Assembly: GCF_001046635.1 (NCBI RefSeq)
Contig: NZ_KQ130453.1
Span: 625,001 to 689,000 of the forward strand
Direction: 5' to 3'
Source of the DNA: Novosphingobium barchaimii LL02
Lineage (GTDB): Bacteria; Pseudomonadota; Alphaproteobacteria; Sphingomonadales; Sphingomonadaceae
DNA length: 64,000 nt
Part shown: positions 25,928-35,560 of the stretch, in pieces
Position numbering within the stretch: the first letter of the stretch is position 1
Layout: each line of letters begins with the position of its first letter
Notes under the pieces: model-generated
Database searches by the model: none
Told to the model about the DNA's origin: nothing
Seen by the model: only the letters and a program-made list of their open reading frames with translations
Position numbers and translations under genes: made by a program

Positions 25928-26190
25928 GCGCCGTCCTTCTTCGCCCGCATGCAGGCTCGCTTGGTCAATAGCAGGACGGGCCATGATTACGAGGTCCAGC
26001 AACCCGCCTTTGCAATGTTTTACAGGACGCCCCGGCACGGGACGGTCATCCCGAATTAACATTCCTTTACATGACATTGAGCGACGGGGGTGCGTACGGT
26101 CCGGCCAAACGATAATTACGGGAAAGTCCTGTTTAAGATGCAATTCGCCGCCATCGGCGCCGGTGCCCATATGGGCCGGGCGGCTTTTCC

Positions 26191-27111
26191 GTGAACCAGT
26201 CTGCCGAATATGACGGCAGGCTCATGGAACGTCTGTTTGCTTCGCCCTCAATGCCGCTATGCATCCTAGATCGTAGCCATCGGATCACGATGGCCAACCG
26301 GCCGATGTCCTCGATCTTCATGCAGGACTCCATTTCCGGCAGCCTGGTGGGCGACCTTGTCACCGGTGCAGGTCCGGTAATCCAGGAATGTTTTGATCTT
26401 GCCGCGCTTGGACGGACGCTGCCAGATCGGCATTTCGCGGCGAACGGCCGCCATTATCAGGTCACTTTTCATGCCGCTGCGGACCGGAACGGCGACGTTT
26501 CCGAAATTCTGCTGGTAGTGCTGGACGTGACCCGGCGCGTGCAAGTCGAGCACCTGCTGCGAGAATCACGCCGCCGTCTTATCGCCACTGCCCGGCGCGA
26601 TCATCTGACGGGTCTGCTCAACCGGCGCGGCCTCGACAATGTGCTTCACCGCGAACTGCGGCGCTCCAGACGGGTAGGCAAATCGCTGTCCTTGGTCGCG
26701 ATCGATATCGACTGGTTCAAGCACTACAACGACAGCCTGGGCCACCCTCAAGGTGATGCATGCCTGTATTCCGTCGCGCAAACCCTCATCGGATGCCTGC
26801 GACGTGCCGGCGATGAAGCGTGCCGATATGGAGGGGAAGAGTTCCTCCTCGTGCTGCCTGACGCAGACATCGGCGGCGCTGCCACAGTCGCTGCGAATTG
26901 CCAACGGGCCATCGATGAACTTGACATTGCGCATCCGAGCAGTCCGTTCGGCCGTGTCACGGTGAGTTTCGGGATCGCCGAGGCCGCCAACGGCACCGAG
27001 GGAGCCTTAGTTGCGCTCGACACGGTAGCGCTTCTCGCTCAAGCCGACAACGCCCTGTACCGCGCCAAGCGGAACGGCCGTAACCGCATCGAATTTGCCC
27101 AAGGCAGCTGA
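26191..27111 (+). CDS. PAS-GGDEF diguanylate cyclase
   Basis: 306 aa from GTG 26191; ATG 26224 is an alternative. The N-terminal PAS-like sensor region (CILDRSHRITMANRPMSSIF) is joined to a GGDEF domain (DHLTGLLNRRGLD, AIDIDWFKHYNDSLGH). The catalytic motif is GGEEF at 214-218, so it should be active. An RxxD inhibitory site (Arg205 to Asp208) lies five residues earlier, indicating c-di-GMP product inhibition. There is no membrane helix, so it is cytoplasmic. Near the pilus and exopolysaccharide genes, it could influence attachment, but no direct link is visible. Confidence 0.92.
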   Translation: MNQSAEYDGRLMERLFASPSMPLCILDRSHRITMANRPMSSIFMQDSISGSLVGDLVTGAGPVIQECFDLAALGRTLPDRHFAANGRHYQVTFHAAADRNGDVSEILLVVLDVTRRVQVEHLLRESRRRLIATARRDHLTGLLNRRGLDNVLHRELRRSRRVGKSLSLVAIDIDWFKHYNDSLGHPQGDACLYSVAQTLIGCLRRAGDEACRYGGEEFLLVLPDADIGGAATVAANCQRAIDELDIAHPSSPFGRVTVSFGIAEAANGTEGALVALDTVALLAQADNALYRAKRNGRNRIEFAQGS

Positions 27112-27429
27112 ACCCTGGCTCATTCTACGTAGATCGGATTACTGGTCAGAACGCGCCGCCCGCCTTCGGCGCGAACGTCTGCCCGAACCCAAACATCTCG
27201 ATACAGGCTAGGGAGCCGGGCGGCGGCGGCGGCCGGTAGCTGTTGTGCGAACCGATCTGCTGCACCTGATCCAACCGAAGGATGCTGTCCGCCTTACAGT
27301 CCCGCCGGGCCACCGAGCTATCGACGCCGAAGCCGCCATTGGCGACACCCCCGCGTCATGGCGGTAGATCCGCGATAGTCGCATCACCTGAGATACAAGG
27401 CGTCTCATTTACTTCATGTTGAGCGACTA

Positions 27430-27514
27430 GGCCGCGTTCGGATCTGGTCCTCCCTTGACCATATCTTCCCTGAACTACCACTATGCCCAGCGGCGTGCGC
27501 CGCTGGGCTTTTTT
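27430..27514 (+). ncRNA. Candidate small RNA ending in a strong terminator
   Basis: The 470 bases between the diguanylate cyclase and SulP hold no convincing gene, yet end in a very strong plus-strand terminator. Just before it is a C-rich, unstructured stretch with CCTCCC at 27449-27454, similar to the anti-Shine-Dalgarno loops of some alphaproteobacterial sRNAs. The 5' end is a guess; TTGAGC at 27418-27423 could be a -35 element. Confidence 0.3.
27485..27514 (+). terminator. Rho-independent terminator
   Basis: GCCCAGCGGC (27485-27494), loop GTGC, GCCGCTGGGC (27499-27508), then six T (27509-27514). Perfect 10-bp GC-rich stem with T-run on the plus strand only. It lies just before the SulP gene, so it ends an upstream transcript. 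Confidence 0.85.
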
Positions 27515-27581
27515 ACGGGATGCGCGCGAATATCATACGAAGTTTTGCTCGCAGCTCGCCAATTCTGGCCTAGAAGAAGCG

Positions 27582-29198
27582 ATGCGCCGGGGAGACATGA
27601 TTGCTGGACTTTCCGTTGCGGGACTGATGCTTCCCGAGGCCGTTGCCTATGCCGGCATCGCCGGGCTCCCTCCCCAGCGGGCAGTGATGGCGGCGATTGC
27701 GGGCTGTTTGATCTACGCCCTCATCGGACGAAGCCGCTTTGCGATTGTGTCTCCCACGTCATCCTCGGCAGCCATCCTTGCCGCGACGCTGGCCGTTTTT
27801 CCGGGCAGCGCCGCGCAGAAGGCCGTGATTGCAACGGTCGCCGTCGCCCTGGTAGGGCTGTTCTTTCTCATCGCGGCGGGTGGACGTCTGGGTAGCCTTA
27901 CCGGCTTTGTATCCCGGCCTGTCCTGCGCGGTTTCGCCTTCGGACTGGCGATCACCATCATCCTGCGGCAACTACCCTTAATCGTCGGGGTGCCGGAAGA
28001 GGGTTCGTCCATCGCCGCCATCGCAGTCAATTTGATACACACCATACCGCATTGGCATGTCCCGAGCCTCATCACAGGCGGACTTGCATTGGGCGCCCTG
28101 TTCCTGTTCAGGCGTTGGCCGTCGATTCCTGGTGCATTCTGCGTGCTGGCCGGCAGCATCCTTGCTTCCACAGCGCTCTCGCTTTGCGGGCAGGGAGTGG
28201 CTGTGGTGGGAACGATCGATACGGCTCTCCAATGGCCGCACTGGCCCGGCCTGAGGTTTCGCTCTTTGTCGCAACTGGCGCAGCTGATCCTGCCGCTGGT
28301 GCTTATTCTCTTCGCCGAAAGCTGGGGGACCATCCGCGCTTTGGCGCTGCGACATGGCGACACGGTAGAGCCAGATCGTGAACTTCTGTCGCTAGGTCTC
28401 GCCAATGTCGGTGCCGCGCTGGTGCAGGGTATGCCGGTGGGAGCAGGATTTTCAGCCGGGTCCGCCGCTGAAGCCGCAGGTGCGCAGAGCCGCTGGACCG
28501 CCATTCTGGCCTCCTGCTCCCTCGCCATCATAATCCTGGTCGCCGCTCCCGCGATCGCCAGCCTGCCCAAACCGGTGCTTGCCGCCGTCGTCATCGCCGC
28601 ATTGTCGCACGCGCTCAGCTTGGCGCCGCTAGTCCGGCTGTGGCGTCTCGACCGGGACCAATACGTCGCGCTGGCTGCTGCTATGGGGGTGATGGCATTC
28701 GGGGTGCTAGATGGGATGCTGCTTGCGATCGCGCTGTCGATTGCAGCACTGCTACACCGCCTGGCGGCACCGCATATCGTCTACCTGGGCCAGTTGGGGG
28801 CGAGCCACGACTACGTCGACTGGAGCCGTCACCCAGGTGCCCGGCCTGTACCAAACATGCTGATAGCCCGGCCCGTAGTGCCGATATTCTTCGCGAATGC
28901 CGACAGAGTGCTTGCAGCAGTCGCGAAAAGCGCAGCGACAGCATCCCGTGTCACTATGCTGGTCCTCAGCCTTGAGGAAAGCCCTGACATGGACAGCACC
29001 GCACTTGAAGCGCTCATTGATTTCGACACTGCCATGGCGAAGCGCGGCGTCGCTGTCGTCTATGCCCGGCTTCACGATCAATTGCGCGATCTGCTGGTTA
29101 AGTCCGGCGCCGGGGAAATCGCGGAGCGAAGCCATTTCAGTGTAGACGACGCCGTGAACGCCGCTCTTGCAGCATCGTTGGGATCAGGACCTCCATGA
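27582..29198 (+). CDS. SulP family anion (sulfate) permease with STAS domain
   Basis: About 538 aa. GDMIAGLSVAGLMLPEAVAYA followed by GIAGLPPQRAV is the SulP signature. Some ten to twelve membrane helices follow, with FAIVSPTSSSAAI and GFSAGSAAEAAGAQS as conserved transport segments, then a C-terminal STAS domain (ARPVVPIFFANADRVLAAV, EESPDMDSTALEALIDFD). The family moves sulfate, bicarbonate or other anions across the inner membrane. The start is uncertain: ATG 27582 has AGAAGAAG upstream; ATG 27597 has GGGGAG very close. Confidence 0.85.
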   Translation: MRRGDMIAGLSVAGLMLPEAVAYAGIAGLPPQRAVMAAIAGCLIYALIGRSRFAIVSPTSSSAAILAATLAVFPGSAAQKAVIATVAVALVGLFFLIAAGGRLGSLTGFVSRPVLRGFAFGLAITIILRQLPLIVGVPEEGSSIAAIAVNLIHTIPHWHVPSLITGGLALGALFLFRRWPSIPGAFCVLAGSILASTALSLCGQGVAVVGTIDTALQWPHWPGLRFRSLSQLAQLILPLVLILFAESWGTIRALALRHGDTVEPDRELLSLGLANVGAALVQGMPVGAGFSAGSAAEAAGAQSRWTAILASCSLAIIILVAAPAIASLPKPVLAAVVIAALSHALSLAPLVRLWRLDRDQYVALAAAMGVMAFGVLDGMLLAIALSIAALLHRLAAPHIVYLGQLGASHDYVDWSRHPGARPVPNMLIARPVVPIFFANADRVLAAVAKSAATASRVTMLVLSLEESPDMDSTALEALIDFDTAMAKRGVAVVYARLHDQLRDLLVKSGAGEIAERSHFSVDDAVNAALAASLGSGPP

Positions 29199-29311
29199 CG
29201 ACGAACGAACCGTTTCTCCCCCGGTCGAGGTACCGTCCTGCGCCCTACGCAGATGACCGTGGGGTGAGCGAGGTCGAACGAAAGCGCTGGCTATGTCGCA
29301 AGCATAGCTGA
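29195..29311 (+). CDS. Possible small coupled ORF after SulP (38 aa)
   Basis: ATG 29195 overlaps the SulP stop codon (ATGA), which hints at coupled translation of a short basic peptide beginning MTTNEPFLPRSRYRPAPY. No family recognised and no other support. The region from 29312 to 29653 shows only short fragments in several frames. Confidence 0.22.
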   Translation: MTTNEPFLPRSRYRPAPYADDRGVSEVERKRWLCRKHS

Positions 29312-29653
29312 CGCGATGAGCCGGAGGTGGCGCAGGCGGCGACCGCTTCGTACTCATCCGCGACGGCCAACCAATGAAAGATATCCAGATCATCGATTTC
29401 GTCAGAACAGTGGCCAAAATCTGTAAAGACCGATGCCGAGGGCACCGTGTGGTACCTCTCCGTGAAAAGGGCTGCTAACTCATCTCTGCGGCACTGAAGG
29501 GCGAAGGCAGCTTCGGCACGGCGCTGTTTCCATCCAGCACAGGATTTCTTACCACGGCTTTAGTCGTGGACTGAATGCCCTGCTTATGAAGGGCGACGCG
29601 AACGCCAATTTGCTCGATTTCGATGCGGGCAGGCAGCTTTCGCGGGCACTTCT

Positions 29654-30046
29654 TCAATAGCTCTCCGGATTTTCCCGGTGCGCAAGCAGTACGGGTAAAT
29701 GATCGTCTATCCAGTTCGCCAGCGCTTCGACCCGGTCTGCCGCCTCCCGGCCGAGGTCGGTTAACGTATATTCGACATGCGGCGGAACCACCGCATAGCT
29801 TTGCCGCTTGACCAACCTGTCGCGCTCCAACTGCTGCAGCGTCTGCGCAAGCATTCGTTCGCTCACTCCGTTCAACCTGCGCCGGAGCGCGTTGAACCGG
29901 ATCGTCCCAGGTTTCAACGCGATAAGTACCAGCACGCCCCAGGTGCTGGTCACATGTTTCATTATCTCTCGCGACGGCGAACGCGGTTCGAACACGTCGC
30001 CGCGCTCCATACGATCGGCCAGTCGCGTGGACGTACGCTGCAACAT
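29654..30046 (-). CDS. HxlR-type transcriptional regulator
   Basis: About 130 aa. HVTSTWGVLVLIALKPGTIRF, then the winged-helix segment SERMLAQTLQQLERDRLV and VPPHVEYTLTDLGREAADRV, match the HxlR family. ATG 30046 has AAAGG nine bases upstream; the GTG at 30052 is an in-frame alternative. Divergent from the methionine aminopeptidase gene, with a 149-base AT-richer gap that could hold its operator. The redox or aldehyde sensing typical of the family cannot be judged from this sequence. Confidence 0.88.
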   Translation of the reverse strand: MLQRTSTRLADRMERGDVFEPRSPSREIMKHVTSTWGVLVLIALKPGTIRFNALRRRLNGVSERMLAQTLQQLERDRLVKRQSYAVVPPHVEYTLTDLGREAADRVEALANWIDDHLPVLLAHRENPESY

Positions 30047-30195
30047 CGACACTTACCTTTATGTGCGTATTTACTTGTCACAAATTAGGCGAGTATGTGT
30101 GCCCCGGCAACACCGACCAGGCAGACCGTGCACGCAGCCGACACAGCAGCGGGCCAAAGGTCATGCCAAAAATAGCCCGAGGACGTCTTCCGCCC

Positions 30196-30999
30196 ATGAA
30201 GCATGCAACCTACATCGACGCGGCGCTGGCGCCGATCGAACGCACGGAAGCGATCAAGCTACATGGACCGGACGGATTCGAGGGGATGCGCAAGGCGGGG
30301 CGGCTTGCTGCCGACATGCTGGATCGTCTTAAACCACACGTCGTTCCCGGCGCGCGCACTGACGCGCTCGATGCCATGGTCCACGAGATGGCACTGGAGG
30401 CCGGGGCGAGACCCGCTTCGCTTGGCTATCACGGGTTCACCCATAGCTGCTGTATCTCGATCAACCAGGTGGTCTGCCACGGCATCCCCTCGGAGCGCAC
30501 GTTGAAAGAAGGTGATATCGTCAATATCGACGTGACGCCGATCTTGGACGGATGGCACGGCGACACCAGTCGCATGTATATGGTGGGCGAGGTTCCGCTG
30601 AAGGCGAAGCGGCTGGTCGAAGTGTCCTACGAGGCAATGATGCGCGGCATCGAGCAGGCGCAACCGGGCAACCGGCTGGGCGACATAGGCCATGCGATCG
30701 AGCGTTTCGCGGCCAAGCATCGCTACGGGGTCGTTCGCGATTTCTGCGGCCATGGCCTTGGCCAGGTGTTTCACGATGCGCCCGACGTTGTACATGCAGC
30801 CAGGGCGGGCACTGGGCCCGAACTGCGCCCAGGTATGTTTTTCACCGTCGAGCCTATGCTGAACATCGGCGGGCCCGGCGTAAAGATCCTCGAAGATGGC
30901 TGGACCGCCGTAACGCGCGATCGCACACTGTCGGCCCAGTTCGAGCATTCGATCGGCATCACTGAAACGGGCCACGAGATATTCACGGCCCCCGGCTGA
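30196..30999 (+). CDS. map: Type I methionine aminopeptidase
   Basis: About 267 aa from ATG 30196; a start at 30163 is possible. YHGFTHSCCISINQVVCHGI, IDVTPILDGWHGDTSRMY, FCGHGLGQVFHDAPDVVH, FFTVEPMLNIGG and FEHSIGITETG hold the five metal ligands (Asp, Asp, His, Glu, Glu) of MetAP-I. It removes the initiator methionine from nascent proteins. The context (HxlR regulator, TonB receptor) gives no functional link, and this may be one of several copies in the genome. Confidence 0.93.
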   Translation: MKHATYIDAALAPIERTEAIKLHGPDGFEGMRKAGRLAADMLDRLKPHVVPGARTDALDAMVHEMALEAGARPASLGYHGFTHSCCISINQVVCHGIPSERTLKEGDIVNIDVTPILDGWHGDTSRMYMVGEVPLKAKRLVEVSYEAMMRGIEQAQPGNRLGDIGHAIERFAAKHRYGVVRDFCGHGLGQVFHDAPDVVHAARAGTGPELRPGMFFTVEPMLNIGGPGVKILEDGWTAVTRDRTLSAQFEHSIGITETGHEIFTAPG

Positions 31000-31317
31000 G
31001 AAAGGGCGCTGCTGCCAAGGCTGGCTCTCTCAGCATGGCGCCCATTCTGGCATGGGCGTTCAACCGCGATTTGCATCGGTCGTGATGCGGGACTGGACCA
31101 TCCGGCAGGCACCCCTTCGCAAATTCGGCAACACTTTGTCACGTATTAGGGCGCCGGATGCAAAGTTGCACGACCACCCTGCCATGCACGGCGCGAGGCA
31201 ATGCATGGGTTCAGCGGCGCACAATGACGCTTGTTCAGATTTGCAAAAGCACTGTGCCGCTGCACGGCAACGCCAAGAGTGCCAATCACTGCAGATGCCA
31301 TAGATATTTTGTCTGAC

Positions 31318-31344
31318 ATCGGTCGCCTATTGTTCGCGACCGAT
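31318..31344. promoter_or_regulatory. 9-bp inverted repeat upstream of the broken TonB receptor
   Basis: ATCGGTCGC (31318-31326) and GCGACCGAT (31336-31344) are perfect complements around a 9-base spacer in the 514-base gap between map and the receptor gene. It could be a regulator site or the hairpin of a terminator without T-run for map. Confidence 0.35.
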
Positions 31345-31382
31345 CGTTCGAAAGTTCCTTATAGCCGATCAATACGACCGGC

Positions 31383-31399
31383 TGGCAGTTTCACTGCCA
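31383..31399. promoter_or_regulatory. Inverted repeat, possible operator of the receptor-GlpQ operon
   Basis: TGGCAG (31383-31388), TTTCA, CTGCCA (31394-31399), about 115 bases before the receptor start and next to AT-rich promoter-like sequence. It only partly resembles a Pho box (two CTGTCAT-like halves), so phosphate control is a guess from the glycerophosphodiesterase gene downstream. Confidence 0.3.
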
Positions 31400-31513
31400 T
31401 ACTTTTAACATGATGATTTTAGTCAAAAATTTGACCCATAGTCGTCATCATCCAAGCCTAGCGCGCACTGCGAACGATCGATGGCATCGTTTGCAGATCA
31501 AGGATGGATCATT

Positions 31514-33904
31514 ATGGGATCGCGCCGCTTCCTCCCCACATTGTCGCTGGCGGCACTTGCCACCGCCACGCTTGCCGTCTCTTCGCCCGCCTTTGCGGCA
31601 GATGACGCAGCCGCCGCAGCGGATACTGGTTCCGGCGACGCGGCGGACGGCTCGAACCCCATCGTCGTAACGGTTGCCAAGACTACGCGTTCGGCCACGG
31701 AACTGGCCGGCACCGAGATCCAGAAGATCCTGCCCGGCGTCTCCGCTTTCGGCGCGATCCAAACCTTGCCCGGTGTCATGTACCAGACCGCCGATCCGTG
31801 GGGTAACAACGAACAGAACATGTCGCTTTACATCCACGGCTTCGCCATCAACCAGTTGGGCTATACGTTGGACGGCGTTCCGCTGGGCGACCTGAGCTAT
31901 GGCAACATCACCGGCATATCACCGCAGCGCGCGGTCATTTCCGAGAACATCGGCAATGTCGTGGTCGCCACCGGCGCGGGCGACCTGGGCATCCCCTCGC
32001 TTAACAACCTGGGCGGCGCGATCGAACTAACCTCCAGCGATCCAGCCAAGATGCTTGGCCTTCAGCTTGCGCAGACCATCGGCAGCTACGGCACCTCGCG
32101 CACGTATGGCCGCTTCGATACCGGCTCGTTCGGAGCCGATGGCGGTTCCAGCGCTTATGTCGCCGTCGCCCGCCAGCGCGCCCGTGCGTGGGACTTTAAC
32201 GGCCGCCAGGGCGGCTGGCAGGTCAATGCCAAGTACGTGCATGAAAACGAAGCCGGGAAGCTGACGGCCTTCTTCGATTATTCCGACAAGCAGGAACCGA
32301 ACGAGGATGGCACCACCACTTACGTCAAACCCGCCACGGCGGCGCAGGCTTACACCCCCTACATCCGCCCATTTCTGTTCCCCGATTTCGCGGCCGCGCT
32401 TGCCTATGTCGATGCGAACGGCAACACGCCCGCTTCGGAGGGCAGCAACTACCGGAACTACTTCTCGGCCGCGCTGCGTACCGACTATCTCGGCTATATC
32501 AGGTACGACGCCAACCTGACGGACAACGTAACTTGGTCCAATCAGGTCTATTACCACCATAATGATGGTCAAGGCGTGGTGGCAGGGCCGCTCGGTCAGT
32601 CGCTATCCGTCGCCAAGGTTTATTTCCCTGATGACACCATCGCGCAGCTGGTCGAGGACACCGGCGGCAGCGGCTACATCACCCGTGTGACACAGTACCG
32701 CATCGACCGCGAGGGTCTGGTCTCAACGCTCAAGGCAGAGATGGGCAACCACAATATCGAGCTGGGCACATGGTACGAGCACAACAGCGGCGCCAACTGG
32801 CGCAACTGGTATGCCCTGGATGCCGACAACCCGACCGACCCCTACCATTGGCAGCAGCACCCGCTGTTCGTGCAGTACAGCTTCCAGTACCGCACCGACG
32901 CGCTTTAGCTGCACCTGCAGGACGAATGGGACGTGAACGACAAGCTGGTCGTGCAGGGCGGCGTCAAGTCCAGTCTGGTATTCGCCAAGGGCTGGTATCC
33001 GACGCAGCCGCTCGCCGGGTCATACTCCGGCATGGTGGGCGGGCTGCCCTCGGGCAGCATCACCACCAAGGAGTGGTTCCTGCCCGCGATCGGCGCCAAA
33101 TACGATTTGAACGGCGCCGAGCAGCTTTACTTCAACGTGCAGAAGAACATGCGCAACTTCGGCACTGCGCCGTGGAGCGTCGGTAGCCAGACTGCGTTCG
33201 ACTTCTTCAAGGAGAACGGCAAACCGGAAACCTCCTGGACTTATGAAATCGGTTTGCGCAGCCACCATGCCTTCCCGGGCTGGTTCCTGTCCTCGCTCGA
33301 TGCCCAGGTAAACTACTACCACGTCGACTTCTCGAATCGCCTGCTCGCGGTCAGCACCACGGTAGGCGGCCTCGGCGGCAGTTCGATCACAGGCGGCACC
33401 ACCAGCCTGTTCAACGTAGGCGGCGTGACCACCAACGGGGCCGACGCCGCGCTTACCCTCGGGTTCGGCCCGCATCTGTCGATCTACAACGGCATCTCGT
33501 ACAACAGCTCGAAGTACGACAGCGACTATACTAATGGCACCACCACCTACGGTACTGCCGGCCAGCAGGTTCCGGGCAGTCCAAAGTGGATGAACAAGAC
33601 GGTGGTTTCCGCCAATGCCGGCCCGGTCGAAGCGCAGTTCACCGGCATTTATATCGGCAAACGCTATTCCACTTACACCAACGACGGTGCGGTGGGTTCC
33701 TACTTCATGTCGAACGGCCGGATAGCGGTTAACCTTCCGGCGGACCTCCTCCACCTGAAGAAGGCATCGATCTCGCTCAACGTCACCAATATCTTCGACA
33801 TCAAAGGTGCATCGACGGTGTCTATCAGCCAACCTTCTTCGGTCTATGCGGTCTATCCGCTGGCCCCGCGCCAGTGGTTCCTGACGTTCTCGGTAGGGAT
33901 GTAA
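31514..33904 (+). pseudogene. TonB-dependent receptor interrupted by an in-frame amber codon
   Basis: From ATG 31514 (AAGGA nine bases upstream) the frame encodes a signal peptide ending AVSSPAFA, a plug domain (LYIHGFAINQLGYTLDGVPL, VVVATGAGDLGIPSLNNLGG) and barrel strands. TAG at 32906-32908, codon 465, interrupts it. The same frame then continues without loss for 331 codons to the typical barrel end WFLTFSVGM. The context DAL-stop-LHLQDEW suggests that CAG (Gln) mutated to TAG, since related receptors read ALQL..QDEW. Without suppression only plug and half a barrel are made. The next gene follows after 2 bases, so this was the receptor of a glycerophosphodiester-related operon. Confidence 0.85.
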
Positions 33905-33906
33905 AC

Positions 33907-35058
33907 ATGACGAACAACACATTCTCCCGGCGCGGACTGATCCGCGTTGGAGCCGGTGCAGCAGCTACAGGGATCGCGCTTGGCGCGGCCCCTTCGGTGC
34001 TCGCGGCGGCCAATGACGTGGCCCCGCGCAAAAAGCCCCTGGTCATCGGCCACCGTGGCTGTTCGGCGCTGCGACCCGAGCATACGCTGGCGTCCTATGC
34101 CAAGGCCATCCAGCAGGGCGCCGACTTTGTCGAGCCCGATCTGGTATCGACCAAGGACGGCGCTCTGATCGCCCGTCACGAAAACAACATCGCCGAAACC
34201 ACAAACGTCGCCGACCACCCCGAGTTCGCCGACCGCCGCACGACCAAGGTCATCGACGGGCAATCGCTCACCGGCTGGTTCACCGAAGACTTCACGCTGG
34301 CCGAGATCAAGACCCTGCGCGCGATCGAGCGGCTCGGTGCCATGCGCCCGGAAAGCAAGAGCTACGACGGGCAGTTCCAGCTGCTGACGTTGGAGGAAAT
34401 CGCCGATTTCGTCGCGGCAGAATCCGCTGCACGCGGACGTACGATCGGTCTCATCCCCGAGATCAAGCACCCGACCTACTTCGCAAAGATTGGACTGCCG
34501 CAGGAACAGCGCTTCCTCGCCCGGGTAGCGCTTAGCCACTATCTCTCGACCGCCCCGGTGATCGTCCAGAGCTTCGAGGTCGCCAACCTCAAGTGGCTGC
34601 GGCCACGCATCGGTGCCTACGCCAAGCTGCAACTGCTGCAACTTACCGTGCCCATGGACATGAGCCCACCTGACGTCACAGCCGCTGGCGGCAAGCTGAC
34701 CTACAACCAGATGCATACCCCGGCGGGCCTTGCCGAGGTGAAGACTTATGCCGACTGGGTATCGCCCGTGCTTCAGGGCATCATGCCCTTCGGCGATGCA
34801 ACCGGCAAGTCCGGCCCGCTCGGCAAGCCCACATCGCTGGTGCGCGATGCACGGGCGGCCGGGCTGCTCGTCTCCACATGGACGATACGGCCGGAAAACC
34901 GTTTCCTGCCCACCGATTTCCAGGGACCGGGCGGCGATGACGCCCGTCAGGACAAGGCCTGCATCGAGTTGATGCGCCGCTACATCGCGGCAGGCGTCGA
35001 TTCCTTCTTTACCGACGATCCGGGCCTCGGCCGGTCCGCGGTTGACGGCATGGCTTGA
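33907..35058 (+). CDS. glpQ: Tat-exported glycerophosphodiester phosphodiesterase
   Basis: 383 aa. A twin-arginine signal (SRRGLIRVGAGAAATGIAL) directs it folded to the periplasm. IGHRGCSALRPEHTLASYAK, DFVEPDLVSTKDG, ARHENNI and LIPEIKHP contain the catalytic His pair and the metal-binding Glu/Asp of GDPD enzymes. The closing TDDPGLG is also typical. It hydrolyses glycerophosphodiesters to glycerol 3-phosphate and an alcohol. Placed 2 bases after the TonB receptor gene, indicating a joint uptake function. Confidence 0.92.
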   Translation: MTNNTFSRRGLIRVGAGAAATGIALGAAPSVLAAANDVAPRKKPLVIGHRGCSALRPEHTLASYAKAIQQGADFVEPDLVSTKDGALIARHENNIAETTNVADHPEFADRRTTKVIDGQSLTGWFTEDFTLAEIKTLRAIERLGAMRPESKSYDGQFQLLTLEEIADFVAAESAARGRTIGLIPEIKHPTYFAKIGLPQEQRFLARVALSHYLSTAPVIVQSFEVANLKWLRPRIGAYAKLQLLQLTVPMDMSPPDVTAAGGKLTYNQMHTPAGLAEVKTYADWVSPVLQGIMPFGDATGKSGPLGKPTSLVRDARAAGLLVSTWTIRPENRFLPTDFQGPGGDDARQDKACIELMRRYIAAGVDSFFTDDPGLGRSAVDGMA

Positions 35059-35082
35059 GAATAAGTCCAAGTGACGTGAATA

Positions 35083-35107
35083 GCCCGGCGGAATGATCCC
35101 GCCGGGC
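35083..35107 (+). terminator. Hairpin after glpQ
   Basis: GCCCGGCGG (35083-35091), seven-base loop, CCGCCGGGC (35099-35107). Perfect 9-bp GC stem without a T-run, 24 bases after the glpQ stop; likely ends or stabilises that transcript. Confidence 0.5.
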
Positions 35108-35276
35108 GGCATGTTCCGCAACCTCCCATGACCGAGCCTTCATGATTGGGCCGAACAATTCATCGTTATTACAATATGATAGCATACTGTCCAAAGCGCC
35201 GGATAGCTGGAACATGACAAAACCGTAAATTTCATTGGAACGCAGATCGGGGGACTTTCGTAACTACGATCAGAGG

Positions 35277-35468
35277 GTGTCAACTTTGAGGGGCCTTCTG
35301 ACCCACCAGCGCAAAGGAACCGAAGTTGCGCCCAGGAAGTCGCTCCTGCTCCTCGCCGGCCTCGCTCTGGCCGGTGTCACCACGGCCAATGCCGCTGCGT
35401 CGAACAATGGCCCGGCAGCCCAAAGCCATCGCATGAGACGTCGGCTCACCATGCGGCAAAGCCCATAA
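35277..35468 (+). CDS. Possible small exported protein (uncertain start)
   Basis: The frame contains a clear signal-peptide-like segment, PRKSLLLLAGLALAGVTTANA, followed by about 23 mature residues. AAAGGA lies six bases before GTT (35326), which is not a start codon, so either translation begins at GTG 35277 with a long N-region or the true start has decayed. Shifting frame after position 35420 would give a His/Ala/Lys-rich tail (SHETSAHHAAKPITK), so a frameshifted remnant is also possible. Low confidence. Confidence 0.28.
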   Translation: MSTLRGLLTHQRKGTEVAPRKSLLLLAGLALAGVTTANAAASNNGPAAQSHRMRRRLTMRQSP

Positions 35469-35560
35469 CGAAAATAGCCGGCAACAAGACCAGCCAGCCC
35501 GGCTGATCCCCTCCCCTTCCTGCGGAGGCTCTGAAAGGACGGCTCCGCAGCCGTCTCGCA

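Noticed and set aside
29475-29657. 60-codon frame starting with TTG and overlapping the HxlR stop (TTGA)
   Set aside because: The overlap hints at coupling, but there is no domain and no ribosome site of note.
31383-31399. Pho box upstream of the receptor-glpQ operon
   Set aside because: Only partial match to two CTGTCAT repeats; reported as an inverted repeat without assigning PhoB.
32906-32908. TAG read as pyrrolysine or another recoding event
   Set aside because: No recoding signal is visible and such recoding is not expected in this group; a nonsense mutation or sequencing error is simpler.
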